From positions 124,001-188,000 of the forward strand of contig NZ_OANS01000004.1 of assembly GCF_900205755.1 (NCBI RefSeq): a stretch of 64,000 bases of DNA, in the 5' to 3' direction. Position 1 is the stretch's first letter. Each line of letters opens with the position of its first letter. This stretch comes from Polynucleobacter meluiroseus (lineage in GTDB: Bacteria > Pseudomonadota > Gammaproteobacteria > Burkholderiales > Burkholderiaceae). The notes beneath the pieces are model-generated. The model worked only from the letters and a program-made list of their open reading frames with translations, did no database searches and had not been told where the DNA came from. A program made the position numbers and the translations under genes. Positions 63,322 to 64,000 of the stretch are shown in pieces.

Positions 63322-63327
63322 TATAAT
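63322..63327 (+). promoter_or_regulatory. Candidate -10 element of the tRNA-Ser promoter
   Basis: A perfect TATAAT lies 13 bases upstream of the tRNA 5' end, between serS and the tRNA. No clear -35 hexamer is seen at 17 bases, so readthrough from serS may also contribute. Confidence 0.5.
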
Positions 63328-63340
63328 CAGCGTTCGGTTC

Positions 63341-63430
<90 letters not shown>

Positions 63431-63510
63431 AATACTGAACTGACCTGATTTTTAGTACCACTCCAGAAGAGAGGATTTTTGATAATCTTCACCTTAAAGG
63501 AGTGCTAAAT

Positions 63511-63792
63511 ATGGCAAAAGGCCAACGTCTTAAACCCGAACAAATCGTCACCTTATTGCGTCAAATCGATGTTTTAACCACCAATGGCAAAACCTTAGCT
63601 CAAGCTTGTAAAGAAGTGGGAACGGTTGAGCAAAGCTACTATCGCTGGCGCAAGATCTATGGTGGTATGAAGGTCGATCAGGCAAAGAAGTACAAAGATC
63701 TGGAACTGGAAAATACCCGGCTTAAGAAGCTCGTAGCGGACTTATCACTACGAGAGGTGATGCTCAAGGAAGTCATTAAGGGAAACTTCTAA
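63511..63792 (+). CDS. IS3-family transposase OrfA
   Basis: The 93-residue OrfA is a DNA-binding protein with a helix-turn-helix (EQIVTLLRQIDVLTTNGKTLAQACKEVGTVEQSYYRWRK) and a leucine-zipper-like end (LELENTRLKKLVADLSLREVMLKEV). Both are typical of IS3-family OrfA. The start MAKGQRLK at 63511 is preferred over an ATG nine bases upstream because AAAGGAGTG precedes it. At its end, the heptamer GGGAAAC (63780-63786) lies in the reading phase needed for a -1 frameshift into orfB. Confidence 0.9.
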   Translation: MAKGQRLKPEQIVTLLRQIDVLTTNGKTLAQACKEVGTVEQSYYRWRKIYGGMKVDQAKKYKDLELENTRLKKLVADLSLREVMLKEVIKGNF

Positions 63793-63824
63793 GCTTACGA
63801 CCAGCGGAAGTCCCTTCAGGGACT
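63780..63824 (+). promoter_or_regulatory. Candidate -1 frameshift signal (G GGA AAC plus stem-loop)
   Basis: GGGAAAC is positioned so that codons GGA and AAC are read in the OrfA frame and would slip to GGG and AAA. A perfect six-base stem (AGTCCC-TTCA-GGGACT, 63809-63824) follows 22 bases later. The -1 frame then continues directly into the OrfB sequence. Confidence 0.55.
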
Positions 63825-64000
63825 AGGCGTAAAAATGCAGCGCAGCTGCTCATGGACCAGCATTCTATCTCTGAGCGGACTGCCTGCAGTTTAGTGGGGC
63901 TATCCAGAGCAGCTTATCGCTATATGCCACTGCCTAAAGATGACGAAGAGCCCCTTAGAGCCGAAGTCATCCGCATGGCCAGCACCTATGGCCGGTATGG
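63786..64000 (+). CDS. IS3-family transposase OrfB, N-terminal part, cut by window edge
   Basis: In the -1 frame relative to OrfA the sequence reads LRPAEVPSGTRRKNAAQLL, DQHSISERTACSLVGLSRAAYRY and EEPLRAEVIRMASTYGRYG. These match the N-terminal helix-turn-helix and the beginning of the IS3 integrase protein. The DDE catalytic domain lies beyond the window. It is probably made as an OrfAB fusion through frameshifting, since no good start codon is seen at its beginning. Confidence 0.85.

Larger units (their letters stand above)
63436..64000 (+). mobile_element. IS3-family insertion sequence, left part only
   Basis: The element starts with TGAACTGACC, the TG-type end seen in IS3-family members, five bases after the tRNA-Ser. 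It contains orfA, the beginning of orfB in the -1 frame, and a frameshift signal, then leaves the window. The right end and any target duplication cannot be seen. Bases 63431-63435 (AATAC) may include the target repeat. Confidence 0.85.

Overview
The window looks like a chromosomal segment of a free-living betaproteobacterium of the Burkholderiaceae. My best guess is Polynucleobacter or a close relative. That is an inference from the protein sequences, the dense short-spaced gene layout, moderate base composition, 6S RNA behind zapA, and the betaproteobacterial cyanophycin gene set; no search was run. Most genes are housekeeping, with two metabolic specialities: oxalate use and cyanophycin storage.

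Layout. 1-2.6 kb: end of a TRAP-transporter large subunit and a malonyl-CoA synthetase-like gene. 2.6-4.2 kb (minus): TSUP permease, zapB-like and zapA, then 6S RNA. 4.2-6.8 kb (minus): TonB-dependent receptor behind a cobalamin riboswitch. 6.8-13.5 kb (plus): the oxalate block, with a cysteine-free Crp/Fnr-type regulator, oxalyl-CoA decarboxylase (oxc), formyl-CoA:oxalate CoA-transferase (frc), a PAS protein, a second frc, and a stand-alone formyltransferase. 13.5-30.3 kb: panC, scpA, metG, fdhD, dcd, a basic amino-acid decarboxylase, argH, hemC/hemD, ubiC, a DEAD-box helicase, an aldehyde dehydrogenase, msrA, pdxH, tcdA. 30.3-36.9 kb: amino-acid permease plus alanine dehydrogenase behind a long leader, pepN, fbp. 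36.9-44.7 kb: cyanophycin locus (cphA and a shortened cphA paralogue on minus; an ABC exporter with a zinc-ribbon and a DUF1854 gene on plus). 44.7-50 kb: tRNA-Thr, tungstate-binding protein, HD-GYP protein, small envelope proteins and an unannotated-looking 35-codon gene. 50.2-51.5 kb: an OxlT-type oxalate:formate antiporter, far from the other oxalate genes. 51.6-63.3 kb: PCuAC, ilvD, a RodZ-like protein, P-II, nadE, ppa, trxB, ftsK, lolA, serS, tRNA-Ser. The window ends inside an IS3-family element inserted five bases after the tRNA-Ser.

How the genes work together. OxlT would exchange oxalate for formate, frc would make oxalyl-CoA, and oxc would decarboxylate it to formyl-CoA. The formyltransferase in the second frc operon may connect this to one-carbon folate chemistry. 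fdhD and the tungstate-binding protein hint at formate oxidation elsewhere in the genome. The main new observation is a shared TTGA-N6-TCAA palindrome in front of oxc, the second frc and oxlT. The adjacent regulator carries an FNR-like recognition helix (E-T-L-S-R), so a three-promoter oxalate regulon can be predicted from sequence alone. A second shared palindrome (ATTGC-N3-GCAAT) lies in front of the riboswitch-controlled receptor and of ilvD.
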